NCBI GenBank assembly: GCA_045544035.1
Contig: JAZPYE010000011.1
Location: 1 to 64,000 of the forward strand
From: SIG587 sp045544035
GTDB lineage: Bacteria; Bacillota; Clostridia; Oscillospirales; Acutalibacteraceae
Length of the DNA: 64,000 bases
Reading direction: 5' to 3'
Shown: one piece after another, positions 8,308-16,562 of the stretch
Position numbering within the stretch: the first letter of the stretch is position 1
How the letters are laid out: each line of letters starts with the position of its first letter
The notes under the pieces: model-generated
Told to the model about the DNA's origin: nothing
The model's database searches: none
What the model saw: only the letters and a program-made list of their open reading frames with translations
Program-made: the position numbers and the translations under genes

Positions 8308-9233
8308 TACTTTTTATTTTTCTCTTTCGCACGCTTATCGTTAATGATTTGCATATGTTCCTGCGTGATAAGCTCAACTCCGTTCTCCTTCGCCCAATCA
8401 ACACAGCCCTTAAGAACAAGAGGCAAGAAAACTCTGGGAACGGCAAGAACTGTTTTAAGTGCATCATCGGTGAATTTTACCTTGTCATCCGCACGGTCGG
8501 CGGCATAGCGCACCGATTCAAGAGAAGCCTGGCGCATTTGTAAAAGCTCAGCGCGCATTTTTGTTTTTCTATGGAACCAAAAGTTTTTGCTGTCACGATA
8601 ACCATAATCAACGGGAAGGGCCGGAAAATCTTTTGAGCGAACACCGTTAATGATAGCATCACGGTATTTCTTCTTCATTAAAATTTTATCAACGCGCAAA
8701 ATAAAATGTGCGCCAAACTTGCTTGTGATGCCGTTAAAATCGTGATAGGGTGCCTCATAGCCGTTAAGCTCACCGGGTAAATCCTTATCGGCACCATCAA
8801 GTTCTCTCATCCAGGTGCATTCAATCGCTTCAATGGCATCGGTTAAAACCATTGGCCTTACCTCGCCCGTTTCCTCTTCCAAAAGGCTTTTTTCAAGTTT
8901 AAATTTGCACTTGGGCATTTTTTCACTAGGTTTATCCCCAGGCCAGGAGAGTTTGACAGCCTCTTTAAAGGTTGAGGGCTTATCATCGATAAAGTTAAGG
9001 GTACATTTTCCGTTACGTAAAATATTTTGCGCCGTGTTTGATGAATTTCGGCAACAAAGCAGCATGGCGTAATAATCCTTGCCTGCAACATAATATGGCT
9101 GAACAAGTGAGTACGGACCAAGATTCGTTGTTCCATCCTCACAAAGTGTGCTGATAATTACAGTGGGCATAGGAAAGAACAACGATGTCTGATAGAAATT
9201 GTCTACAATTCTTAAATTTTCAAAGCTACTCAT
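8307..9233 (-). CDS. Flavin reductase-like (FMN-binding split barrel) protein
   Basis: A 308-residue protein whose N-terminal ~200 residues match the flavin reductase/DIM6-NTAB family: MPTVIISTLCEDGTTNLGPY is the FMN-binding strand-turn, followed by RNSSNTAQNILRNGKCTLN. The ~100-residue C-terminal helical extension is not part of the minimal domain. The function is probably FMN-dependent reduction of a small molecule or a flavoprotein partner. It is the first gene of an operon with TipAS. Confidence 0.75.
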   Translation of the reverse strand: MSSFENLRIVDNFYQTSLFFPMPTVIISTLCEDGTTNLGPYSLVQPYYVAGKDYYAMLLCCRNSSNTAQNILRNGKCTLNFIDDKPSTFKEAVKLSWPGDKPSEKMPKCKFKLEKSLLEEETGEVRPMVLTDAIEAIECTWMRELDGADKDLPGELNGYEAPYHDFNGITSKFGAHFILRVDKILMKKKYRDAIINGVRSKDFPALPVDYGYRDSKNFWFHRKTKMRAELLQMRQASLESVRYAADRADDKVKFTDDALKTVLAVPRVFLPLVLKGCVDWAKENGVELITQEHMQIINDKRAKEKNKK

Positions 9234-9306
9234 AGTACACCTCGTTAAGTTTATTAAAATTATTATATCGTACTTTTATATTTTTCTCAATGGTGATAAG
9301 GGATTT

Positions 9307-9843
9307 TTAAAGCGAGAAATTTTCCTTTTTTAACACCATAACGTGTCCTGTTCTATTTTCGTTTAATAAAGGAACTCCTACATTTTCGGTAGTATGATGA
9401 TAAATAAAGCCCAGTTTTTCTTGCACTCTGCGTGATTTCAGATTGCCATCATAATAACCGCACCAAACCGTTTGCATATTTAAATTCTCAAAAGCGTGAT
9501 GTAAGATTTCTCTGCAGGCTTCGGGAATAAGTCCTTGTCCCCAAAAAGGTTTACCAATCCAGTAGCCAAGCTCGCATTCATCTTCCCTATCGGTTAAATC
9601 CGTAGCAGAGCCCATTTTAAGTCCAACAGAGCCGATTGGCTTGTTATTTCCCTTAAGACACACCGCATAGGTTTCGGGGGCAGCTAAGACATTTTTAATA
9701 ATTTCTCTGCTGTTCTGAACACTTGTATGAGCAGGCCAGCCTGCAGGATAACCTATATCGGGGTCTTTCGCATATTCAAATAAATCTTTAGCATCTTCTT
9801 CTCTCCAAGGGCGAAGGATAAGGCGCTGTGTTTCGAAAGTCAT
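9307..9843 (-). CDS. GNAT family N-acetyltransferase (RimJ/RimL-like)
   Basis: A 178-residue acetyl-CoA-dependent acetyltransferase. It begins MTFETQRLILRPWREEDAKD, the usual start of RimJ-type GNATs, and has GYWIGKPFWGQGLIPEAC for the acetyl-CoA pyrophosphate loop (Q/R-x-x-G-x-G/A type) and NLKSRRVQEKLGF for the final core helix. Substrate unknown; the family includes ribosomal-protein and aminoglycoside-like acetylases. It is separated from trxB by a terminator. Confidence 0.85.
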   Translation of the reverse strand: MTFETQRLILRPWREEDAKDLFEYAKDPDIGYPAGWPAHTSVQNSREIIKNVLAAPETYAVCLKGNNKPIGSVGLKMGSATDLTDREDECELGYWIGKPFWGQGLIPEACREILHHAFENLNMQTVWCGYYDGNLKSRRVQEKLGFIYHHTTENVGVPLLNENRTGHVMVLKKENFSL

Positions 9844-9859
9844 TTAATTTTCTCCTACT

Positions 9860-9894
9860 AAAACAGCCCAAGGCTTAATACCTTGGACTGTTTT
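9860..9894 (-). terminator. Terminator after trxB
   Basis: aaaacagcccaagg / ccttggactgtttt form a 14-position stem with one mismatch and a 7-nt loop, immediately downstream of the trxB stop on the minus strand. Confidence 0.75.
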
Positions 9895-9899
9895 AAATT

Positions 9900-10799
9900 T
9901 TAACCAATATAATTGCAGGCAGCAAGGGCTGCAACAGCGCCATCGGCCGCAGCAGTAGCAACCTGGCGGATAGCCTTTGAGCGGCAGTCACCCGCAACAA
10001 AAACACCCTTTGCGGAAGTTACACAGGTTTCATCGGCCTCGGCATAACCAAACTGATTAAGTTTAATTATGTCGGCAAATGCCTCGTTTTGCGGAATTAA
10101 GCCGATAGCAACAAACATTCCATCAATTTTAAGGGTTGATTTTTCGCTGTCGGCCACGCGGCAGAGATTAATGGCAGTAAGCTCATCATCGCCTACTAAA
10201 CCATCAACCACTGTGCCTAAGATAATTTCAACATTGCTTTTGGTTTTAAGCTGCTCTACAAGTTTTTGTTCGCCTGTAAAATAGTCAAGATTTTGAACAA
10301 CATAAACCTTTTTTGAGGTTTCGGCAAGAAGCAATGCCTCTTGTAATGCTGAGTTACCGCCGCCAATAACAGCAACCGTTTTGCCTTCATAAAAAGCACC
10401 ATCGCAAACAGCGCAGAAGGAAATTCCGTTTCCGACCATCTGCTCTTCCCTTTCAAGGCCCAGCATACGGTGCTTTGCTCCTGTAGCGATAATCAGAGCC
10501 TTGCACTGGAACTCGCCGCTATCGGTTACAACGGTTTTAATTTCGCCATCTTTAATAGACAGCACCTCGGCGCATTCAACCTCAGCCTCTAAACCTAAAG
10601 CCTGCTCAACAAGCTTTTCGGCAAACTCATTGCCGGTGATTTGAGCAAAACCGGGAATGTTTTCAACCTTGGGCGAAAAGGTTATTTGACCGCCAAATGT
10701 GGATTTTTCAATAACAAGAACAGTCTTGTTTGCCCTACGGGCATATACAGCGGCGGTCAGCCCCGCAGGGCCGCCGCCAATAATAATTATATCATACAT
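9900..10799 (-). CDS. trxB: Thioredoxin reductase-like flavoprotein lacking the NADPH motif
   Basis: A 299-residue FAD disulfide reductase. FAD loop GGGPAGL at residues 8-14, redox-active CAVC at 129-132 and a second dinucleotide motif GGGNSA at 146-151 are intact. The HRRxxxR motif that grips the NADPH 2'-phosphate in standard TrxB is replaced by VVQNLDYFTGE (167-177), so NADPH is unlikely to be the donor; NADH or ferredoxin, as in pyridine-nucleotide-independent clostridial TrxRs, is possible. It lies 12 bases after nrdD, whose product carries a fused redoxin domain, suggesting that domain is its substrate. Confidence 0.85.
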   Translation of the reverse strand: MYDIIIIGGGPAGLTAAVYARRANKTVLVIEKSTFGGQITFSPKVENIPGFAQITGNEFAEKLVEQALGLEAEVECAEVLSIKDGEIKTVVTDSGEFQCKALIIATGAKHRMLGLEREEQMVGNGISFCAVCDGAFYEGKTVAVIGGGNSALQEALLLAETSKKVYVVQNLDYFTGEQKLVEQLKTKSNVEIILGTVVDGLVGDDELTAINLCRVADSEKSTLKIDGMFVAIGLIPQNEAFADIIKLNQFGYAEADETCVTSAKGVFVAGDCRSKAIRQVATAAADGAVAALAACNYIG

Positions 10800-10811
10800 T
10801 TTTTGTTTTCC

Positions 10812-13184
10812 TTATGCCTGAAGAAACTTCTTAATGTCGGAAACGCCGATGTATTTTGTAGCTTCACCGTTCTTGATAACTACAAGAGTAGGCGCCTGCT
10901 TAATGCCGAGAGCAGTTGTAAGCTCTGCATTCTCATTGGCAAGAAGTTTTTCATATGCCACTCCCTCTTTGTCAAGAAGTGAGTAAGCGATTTTGCAGTT
11001 GGGGCATGTTGCGGTGGTGAAAAGATAAATACCATCTTTAACAGCCTCGCAGCAATCGCAAGCTGGTGCCTCCTCAACCTTTTCGGCTTTGGGTTCCTTG
11101 TTAAGTTTGGAGTTTCCAATATCATAAACCTTACGGTCCTTATATTCCTGAGACTTACCATCATTCCAGTTTTGAACAGGACGATAGTAGCCGGTAATAC
11201 GGCTGTAAACCTCGGTTGCGGTGCCACAATCGGGACAGGTGTATTCCTCACCGGAAATATAACCGTGGTTCTTACAAACGGAATATGTGGGAGACATGGT
11301 GTAGTAAGGAAGCTTGTAGTTTTCGGCAATCTTTCTTACAAGGTCAGCCGCAGCCTTCCAGTCAGGCAGTTTTTCGCCAAGGAAAGCGTGGAAAACAGTA
11401 CCAGAGGTGTAAAGGGTCTGAAGCTCATCCTGAATGTCAAGAGCAGTGAAAATATCCTCGGTGTAACCAACAGGAAGGTGTGAGCTGTTGGTGTAGTAAG
11501 GAGTATCATCGCAGGATTTTGCTGCGGTAATAATGTCAGGATAATGCTTAAGGTCGTGCTTTGCAAGACGGAAAGCAGTAGACTCAGCAGGTGTTGCCTC
11601 AAGGTTATAAAGGTCGCCGTACTCAACCTGGTAGTCAGAGAGTCTGTCACGCATGTGGTTGAGAACGTTCTTGGTGAACTCCTGAGCGCGCTCATTTGTA
11701 AGGTCTGCACGAATCCATTTTGCATTAAGGCAGGCTTCGTTCATACCAACAAGACCGATGGTTGAGAAATGATTATCAAAGGAGCCTAAATAACGCTTGG
11801 TGTAGGGATAAAGACCTGCATCAAGAAGCTTTGTGATAACGGTACGCTTAACTCTGAGTGAACGAGCGGCAATGTCCATCATATGGTCAAGACGGGCATA
11901 GAAATCGGTCTCGTTTTCAGCAAGATAAGCGATTCTGGGAATGTTAATGGTAACAACACCGATAGAACCGGTGGACTCACCGCTACCGAAGAAGCCGCCG
12001 GACTTTTTGCGAAGCTCACGAAGGTCAAGACGAAGTCTGCAGCACATTGAACGTACATCGGAGGGCTCCATATCGGAGTTGATATAGTTAGAAAAATAAG
12101 GTGTACCGTATTTAGCGGTCATCTCAAATAAAAGTCTGTTATTCTCGGTATCAGACCAGTCGAAGTTGCTGGTGATAGAATAGGTAGGAATGGGATACTG
12201 GAAGCCGCGACCGTTAGCATCGCCTTCAATCATAATTTCAATAAAGGCTTTGTTAACCATATCCATTTCTTTTTGACAGTCTTTATATTTAAAGTCCATT
12301 TCCTTGCCGCCAACAATACAGTTAAGCTCGGCAAGGTCACTCGGTACTACCCAGTCAAGAGTAATATTGGAGAATGGTGCCTGTGTGCCCCAACGAGAAG
12401 GTGTGTTAACACCGTAAACGAAGGACTGGATGCACTGCTTAACCTCTTTTTGGGTGAGGTTATCAACCTTAACAAAAGGTGCAAGATAGGTATCAAAAGA
12501 TGAGAAAGCCTGAGCGCCTGCCCATTCGTTTTGCATAATACCAAGGAAGTTTACCATCTGGTTGCAAAGGGTGGAAAGATGGCTTGCAGGAGCAGAGGTA
12601 ATCTTACCGGGAACACCGCCGAGGCCTTCCTGAATAAGCTGCTTTAAGGACCAACCTGCACAGTAACCTGTGAGCATAGAAAGGTCGTGAAGATGAATGT
12701 CGGCATTTCTGTGAGCATTGCCGATTTCATCATCATAAATTTCAGAAAGCCAATAGTTAGCGGTAACAGCGCCTGAGTTTGAAAGGATAAGACCACCGAC
12801 AGAATAGGTAACGGTGGAGTTTTCCTTAACGCGCCAGTCGTTAATGTTAAGATAGTTATCAACGATGGTCTTATAGTCAACCATTGTTGCATTAAGATTA
12901 CGGATTTTTTCTCTTTGACGTCTGTAAATAATGTAAGCCTTGGCAACTTCGCTGTAGCCTGCTTTAATAAGAACAGATTCAACACTGTCCTGAATATGTT
13001 CAACAGAGATTTTCTGGTCCTCAACCTTTGGTGCAAATTCTGCAGTTACTTTAAGTGCCAAGAAATCAACAACATCACTGTGGAATTCAATTTGGCATGC
13101 TTCGAAAGCCTGTGTAATAGCGGTGCTGATTTTGCTTAAATCAAAATCAACAAGTTTTCCGTCACGTTTAATAACCTTATACAT
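10812..13184 (-). CDS. nrdD: Anaerobic ribonucleoside-triphosphate reductase with fused C-terminal redoxin
   Basis: Class III ribonucleotide reductase making dNTPs without oxygen. From the MYKVIKRDGK start (preceded by GGGAGG) it has an ATP-cone (~1-95), the glycyl-radical barrel, the Zn site with Cys pairs around NHGYISGEEYTCPDCGT, and the radical-glycine segment RITGYYRPVQNW near residue 690. About 75 extra residues follow, a glutaredoxin/thioredoxin-like domain with YLFTTATCPNCK (CPNC active site) and a TLVVIKNG strand. In other species the redoxin is separate; here it is covalently attached and trxB follows. An upstream in-frame ATG at 13202 overlaps the ribosome site and is rejected. Confidence 0.93.
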   Translation of the reverse strand: MYKVIKRDGKLVDFDLSKISTAITQAFEACQIEFHSDVVDFLALKVTAEFAPKVEDQKISVEHIQDSVESVLIKAGYSEVAKAYIIYRRQREKIRNLNATMVDYKTIVDNYLNINDWRVKENSTVTYSVGGLILSNSGAVTANYWLSEIYDDEIGNAHRNADIHLHDLSMLTGYCAGWSLKQLIQEGLGGVPGKITSAPASHLSTLCNQMVNFLGIMQNEWAGAQAFSSFDTYLAPFVKVDNLTQKEVKQCIQSFVYGVNTPSRWGTQAPFSNITLDWVVPSDLAELNCIVGGKEMDFKYKDCQKEMDMVNKAFIEIMIEGDANGRGFQYPIPTYSITSNFDWSDTENNRLLFEMTAKYGTPYFSNYINSDMEPSDVRSMCCRLRLDLRELRKKSGGFFGSGESTGSIGVVTINIPRIAYLAENETDFYARLDHMMDIAARSLRVKRTVITKLLDAGLYPYTKRYLGSFDNHFSTIGLVGMNEACLNAKWIRADLTNERAQEFTKNVLNHMRDRLSDYQVEYGDLYNLEATPAESTAFRLAKHDLKHYPDIITAAKSCDDTPYYTNSSHLPVGYTEDIFTALDIQDELQTLYTSGTVFHAFLGEKLPDWKAAADLVRKIAENYKLPYYTMSPTYSVCKNHGYISGEEYTCPDCGTATEVYSRITGYYRPVQNWNDGKSQEYKDRKVYDIGNSKLNKEPKAEKVEEAPACDCCEAVKDGIYLFTTATCPNCKIAYSLLDKEGVAYEKLLANENAELTTALGIKQAPTLVVIKNGEATKYIGVSDIKKFLQA

Positions 13185-13242
13185 GACTTTTTCCTCCCTC
13201 ATTTTTCTTTGTTTTTTTACCTTTATTTATGGCGTCGAAGCA

Positions 13243-13271
13243 ATTGTAACATACATATATGGGTTTGTCAA
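13243..13271 (-). promoter_or_regulatory. nrdD promoter
   Basis: On the minus strand a perfect TTGACA (13271-13266), 17-bp spacer and TACAAT (13248-13243), giving nrdD its own promoter inside the nrdG-nrdD interval. Confidence 0.8.
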
Positions 13272-13280
13272 TAGTAAAAA

Positions 13281-13296
13281 ATACTAGATATTGTGT
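13281..13296 (-). promoter_or_regulatory. NrdR-like box upstream of nrdD
   Basis: Minus-strand ACACAATATCTAGTAT matches the NrdR consensus ACACWATATMTWGTGT (recalled) at 15 of 16 positions. It lies just upstream of the -35 element. A second box at the usual ~31-32 bp spacing would overlap the spacer, where only a poor match (ACCCATATATGTATGT) is seen. The same 17-mer recurs upstream of purE. Confidence 0.6.
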
Positions 13297-13299
13297 TTT

Positions 13300-13992
13300 T
13301 TAAATGCCGCGAACCTCAACATTTTTTAGATGTTTCTGAGCTGTTTTCCGCATTTCTTCTAGTGTTTCGCGGCTTACAGCGTGCAAATTCTCACCGATTA
13401 AGCTACCCGAATCAACAAAATTTTGCAAAAAATATTTTTTGGCACCCTTGATTCTTTTGGCAATGTCCTCTATATCTTGTATGGTGTGGTATTCTGCCAC
13501 AATCGTTGTGCGGAACTCAAAATCAACCGAACTGCCAATTAGGAAATCAATGCTTTCTTCAATTTTTTCGGTGGAAAAGTTTTTTATATCAACCGTTTCA
13601 CCGTAACGAGAAAGCGAATTTTTTATATCCATCGCTACATAATCAACGAGTCCTTCACCTACAAGCTCTTTAAGCCTTTCGGGGAAGCTACCGTTGGTGT
13701 CAAGTTTAACAAGAAAACCCAGTTCTTTGACTTTCCGAATAAAATCGGGCAGCTCTTTTTGGATTAAGGGCTCACCGCCCGTAAAACAAACGCCGTCAAG
13801 AATTCCCTTTCTTTTTTTAAGATAGGAAAGAATCTCTTCACCCGAAAACTCATCGCCGCACTCCTCCCCTGTCACAAGCAAAGCATTATGACAATAAGGA
13901 CAGCGAAAATTACAGCCCTTTGAAAAAAGTGTGCAGGCCACATGGCCAGGGAAATCAAGCAAAGTAAGCTTTTGGAAACCCGAAAAATTCAT
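13300..13992 (-). CDS. nrdG: Anaerobic ribonucleotide reductase activating protein
   Basis: A 230-residue radical-SAM activase that installs the glycyl radical on NrdD. The N-terminus has the 4Fe-4S motif CNFRCPYC in the usual PGHVACTLFSKGCNFRCPYC context, then the FTGGEPL SAM-binding motif and 'VKLDTNGS'. The length is of the NrdG2/PflA-like type. It has its own promoter, ends only 4 bases from the NrdR-like box of nrdD and precedes nrdD on the same strand. Confidence 0.92.
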   Translation of the reverse strand: MNFSGFQKLTLLDFPGHVACTLFSKGCNFRCPYCHNALLVTGEECGDEFSGEEILSYLKKRKGILDGVCFTGGEPLIQKELPDFIRKVKELGFLVKLDTNGSFPERLKELVGEGLVDYVAMDIKNSLSRYGETVDIKNFSTEKIEESIDFLIGSSVDFEFRTTIVAEYHTIQDIEDIAKRIKGAKKYFLQNFVDSGSLIGENLHAVSRETLEEMRKTAQKHLKNVEVRGI

Positions 13993-14022
13993 AAAAAACT
14001 CCTTTGAAAATATTACACAATC

Positions 14023-14051
14023 ATTATATCATTTAAAAACACAAAGTTCAA
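14023..14051 (-). promoter_or_regulatory. nrdG promoter
   Basis: Minus strand TTGAAC (14051-14046), 17-bp spacer, TATAAT (14028-14023), about 30 bases before the nrdG start. Confidence 0.65.
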
Positions 14052-14060
14052 TGAGCATTT

Positions 14061-14106
14061 AAAACAAAACCACTTACTGAAATAAAACAGTAAATGGTTT
14101 TGTTTT
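14061..14106 (-). terminator. Terminator after the ABC permease gene
   Basis: A 19-bp stem (14061-14079 with 14088-14106) with one G-U pair when read as minus-strand RNA, a loop of 8 nt and a T-rich 3' arm. It directly abuts the stop codon at 14107. Confidence 0.8.
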
Positions 14107-14838
14107 CTAATTTCTTTTCATTTGTCTCAAAAACAGCAATACCGATAATATAATAAATGCGGCCGCGTATCCCAACACCCACCAAAGATGCTCGAGGATT
14201 TTTGAAAACCTTCCCGAAAGCACCGCTCTTTCCAGTTCTACCGAATGAACAAAAGGAAGCATATAAGCAATTTTCTTAAAAACGCCGCCCACAAGATCAA
14301 GATCAAACCAAACGCCTGAAAGCCACGCCGAAAGGTTTGTAAGCAGAGCGCCGCAGATACCTCCAACCTGCTTATCATTCAGCACGCTTCCGCAAAGAAG
14401 TCCTAAGGAAATATAGAGCACCGAAATCGGAATAATAAATATCACAGCATAAAAAATATTTACTGTGATTTTTAGGCCAAGAAAAATCGCGGCAACATAA
14501 CAAACAATACATTGGGCAATCGAAATCGGGATAACGGGCAAAGTGTATCCAAGTATAAAATCATTCGGGGTCAGCGGCATTGTGTACAGTCGCTGTAAAA
14601 AAGAACTGTCTCTGTCTTTTGCGATGTTAGTCGCAGAAAACAGCGTCATAAAAGCCAAACCAAAAACCGTGACACCAGGTGTTAAATGCTCAATTTCGAA
14701 TAGTTCAACAGGTATATTTGATTGCAAAAAACTTAACAAAAAAATCAAAGCAAGAGGGAAACCGATACCAAACAAAAGATTTATGGGGTCTCTCAATATC
14801 TCTTTTGAGTTTCTTGCTGCAAATGCGAGCATTTTCAT
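14107..14838 (-). CDS. ABC-2 type transporter permease
   Basis: A 243-residue six-helix membrane protein of the ABC-2 family. It begins MKMLAFAARNSKEILRDPIN, a typical cytoplasmic lead-in, and has the conserved region 'SFLQRLYTMPLTPNDFILGY' after the second helix. It pairs with the ATPase encoded upstream, overlapping its stop by 4 bases. The substrate is unknown; in LytTR-DUF3021 clusters such pumps often export lipids, peptides or drugs. Confidence 0.85.
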   Translation of the reverse strand: MKMLAFAARNSKEILRDPINLLFGIGFPLALIFLLSFLQSNIPVELFEIEHLTPGVTVFGLAFMTLFSATNIAKDRDSSFLQRLYTMPLTPNDFILGYTLPVIPISIAQCIVCYVAAIFLGLKITVNIFYAVIFIIPISVLYISLGLLCGSVLNDKQVGGICGALLTNLSAWLSGVWFDLDLVGGVFKKIAYMLPFVHSVELERAVLSGRFSKILEHLWWVLGYAAAFIILSVLLFLRQMKRN

Positions 14839-15563
14839 TTCGACACCCCCTTAACGATATGGATAAATGCTTGTTCAAAATTATCTGTGCCCGATGCCCT
14901 CTTAATTTCATCAGCGCTGCCGCAAATAAGAAGTTTACCGTTTTTCATTATAGCGATACGATCGGATAAAGCCTCGGCTTCTTCCATATAGTGTGTAGTT
15001 AAAATAATGGTAACTTTACCTTTAAGAGAACGGATTAAATCCCAAAGTTCACTTCTCGCAATTACATCAAGCCCCAGCGTAGGCTCATCAAGAAACAAAA
15101 TTTTCGGCTCGCTGATAAGTGCCATAGCAATGCTTAACCTTCTTTGCCATCCGCCTGAAAGCTTATCCGCTTTTTTCTTTATAACCGAATCAAGTCCAAG
15201 CTGTGCGGTTAGTTCAGCAATTTTTTCTTTTTTCTTTTGCCTAGTGAATTTGTGAATGTCACATATTAGTTTAAGATTTTCATATACCGTTAAATTGCGA
15301 GCGATTGCGTTTTCTTGCGGCGAAACCGCAATCAACTGTTTTACAGCGGCAAAATCTTTGCAAACACTTTTATCATTTATAAAAGCATCTCCGCTTGTGG
15401 GCTGTGTTAAGCAGGATAGCATTTTAATTGTGGTTGTCTTTCCCGCACCGTTTAATCCAAGCAAAGAAAACAGTTCTCCTTCTTCTATCGAAAGATTAAG
15501 AGTGTCAACCGCAATTAAATCTTTATATTTTTTTGTAAGGTTTTTAGATTCAATAGCATACAT
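14835..15563 (-). CDS. ABC transporter ATP-binding protein
   Basis: A 242-residue ATPase energising the adjacent permease. Walker A is GLNGAGKTT, the Q-loop lies in VSPQENAI, the signature is LSGGWQRRLS (a Trp variant of LSGGQ), Walker B is ILFLDEPTLGLD and the switch His is in TTHYMEE. The closest class is the DRA/CcmA multidrug-type. It is part of a four-gene minus-strand cluster with the LytTR regulator and DUF3021 protein. Confidence 0.9.
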   Translation of the reverse strand: MYAIESKNLTKKYKDLIAVDTLNLSIEEGELFSLLGLNGAGKTTTIKMLSCLTQPTSGDAFINDKSVCKDFAAVKQLIAVSPQENAIARNLTVYENLKLICDIHKFTRQKKKEKIAELTAQLGLDSVIKKKADKLSGGWQRRLSIAMALISEPKILFLDEPTLGLDVIARSELWDLIRSLKGKVTIILTTHYMEEAEALSDRIAIMKNGKLLICGSADEIKRASGTDNFEQAFIHIVKGVSK

Positions 15564-15577
15564 TTTGCAGTGAGCAC

Positions 15578-16003
15578 CTATCCTTTTGTGTTCAACTTTG
15601 CATTAAATTTATCACTTGCAATTTTAGTACATATAACAACTGTAAACCAAATTATGAAATATAACACAATGAATACAATTGTAAAAATTCCTATTACTGC
15701 CGGAACAAATGGAATCCATGTGTTGATTAAATAACAAACCACATAGGTAATATATAGCAGCGAAAAATGGCAAAGAAGCGATTTCATAACAGGCCATTCC
15801 TCAATTTGATTAAAGACACTTGCTCCCGCCTGAATAAAGGCTAAAATATAGATTGAAACAATTCCTAAAAGCACCTCGCCGCCCGTTAGAGAAAAGCCAT
15901 CAACCGTTTTTTGTAAAATAGCATAAATGATGCCAAGAATTATGGGACCAAAGCCACCAAAAACAAGACCCCTTAATAAAAACTTTTTCAAATAAACATT
16001 CAT
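15578..16003 (-). CDS. DUF3021 family membrane protein
   Basis: A 141-residue protein with four hydrophobic helices beginning MNVYLKKFLLRGLVFGGFGP, the usual form of DUF3021. These proteins are encoded next to a small LytTR regulator and are thought to sense membrane state or act as its antagonist. It lies 1 base after the LytTR gene and 14 bases before the ABC ATPase. Confidence 0.8.
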   Translation of the reverse strand: MNVYLKKFLLRGLVFGGFGPIILGIIYAILQKTVDGFSLTGGEVLLGIVSIYILAFIQAGASVFNQIEEWPVMKSLLCHFSLLYITYVVCYLINTWIPFVPAVIGIFTIVFIVLYFIIWFTVVICTKIASDKFNAKLNTKG

Positions 16004-16004
16004 T

Positions 16005-16433
16005 TTATATACCTAACCTTTCTTTAACGTTTTTTAAATTTCTTCTGGACACATAATCGGTGCGCCCATTTTTAAAAATCACCTGCAAGGAACCCGAAAA
16101 GGCAGCGCTAAATTTTTTAATCTTTTTTAAATTAGCAATGCAGGATTTGTTGATTTTAATAAAATCCTCAGATAGCAGCTTTTCCAGTTCATAGAGCCTG
16201 CATTTAAGCTGAAAATTGTCGTTTTCGGTTATTGCAAAAATTTTGTTTTCTTCCACAACAAAGCAATAAACATCACACGGTGAAATGGGTATCATTTCCC
16301 TTTCTTTAAAACCGATAAGGTTATCTTCACCCTTTACCAGGCTTTCAATTTTTTCTACAAGCTCGTTTCTCTCCTTAGCATAAACAATGACCTGCTCTTC
16401 CCTGTTTTTATCGATAAAAATTTGGATTTTCAT
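16005..16433 (-). CDS. LytTR family DNA-binding regulator
   Basis: A 142-residue transcription factor. The C-terminal ~95 residues form the LytTR domain: DVYCFVVEENKIFAIT, then 'LYELEKLLSEDFIKINKSCI', then 'VIFKNGRTDYVSRRNLKNVK', which ends in the DNA-contacting strands. No receiver domain is present, so it works without a histidine kinase, probably with the adjacent DUF3021 protein. It is the first gene of the cluster, with a GGAGG ribosome site. Confidence 0.88.
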   Translation of the reverse strand: MKIQIFIDKNREEQVIVYAKERNELVEKIESLVKGEDNLIGFKEREMIPISPCDVYCFVVEENKIFAITENDNFQLKCRLYELEKLLSEDFIKINKSCIANLKKIKKFSAAFSGSLQVIFKNGRTDYVSRRNLKNVKERLGI

Positions 16434-16523
16434 AATTTACCTCCTTGCGAGTTAATAATACAGTTTTTAAAAATACTTTGCAAGCGTTTTAAAGTGTTCG
16501 GTAATTTTTTAGATCTAAAAGGA

Positions 16524-16549
16524 AAAACACCCGTGTTTTCGGGTGTTTT
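16524..16549 (-). terminator. Terminator between nitroreductase and LytTR clusters
   Basis: aaaacacccg / cgggtgtttt stem (10 bp) with a 6-nt loop, downstream of the nitroreductase stop on the minus strand. Confidence 0.8.
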
Positions 16550-16562
16550 AATCATAGCAAAT

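Noticed and set aside
13249..13264. Second NrdR box next to the first
   Set aside because: ACCCATATATGTATGT matches only about half the consensus positions, so it is not called as a site.
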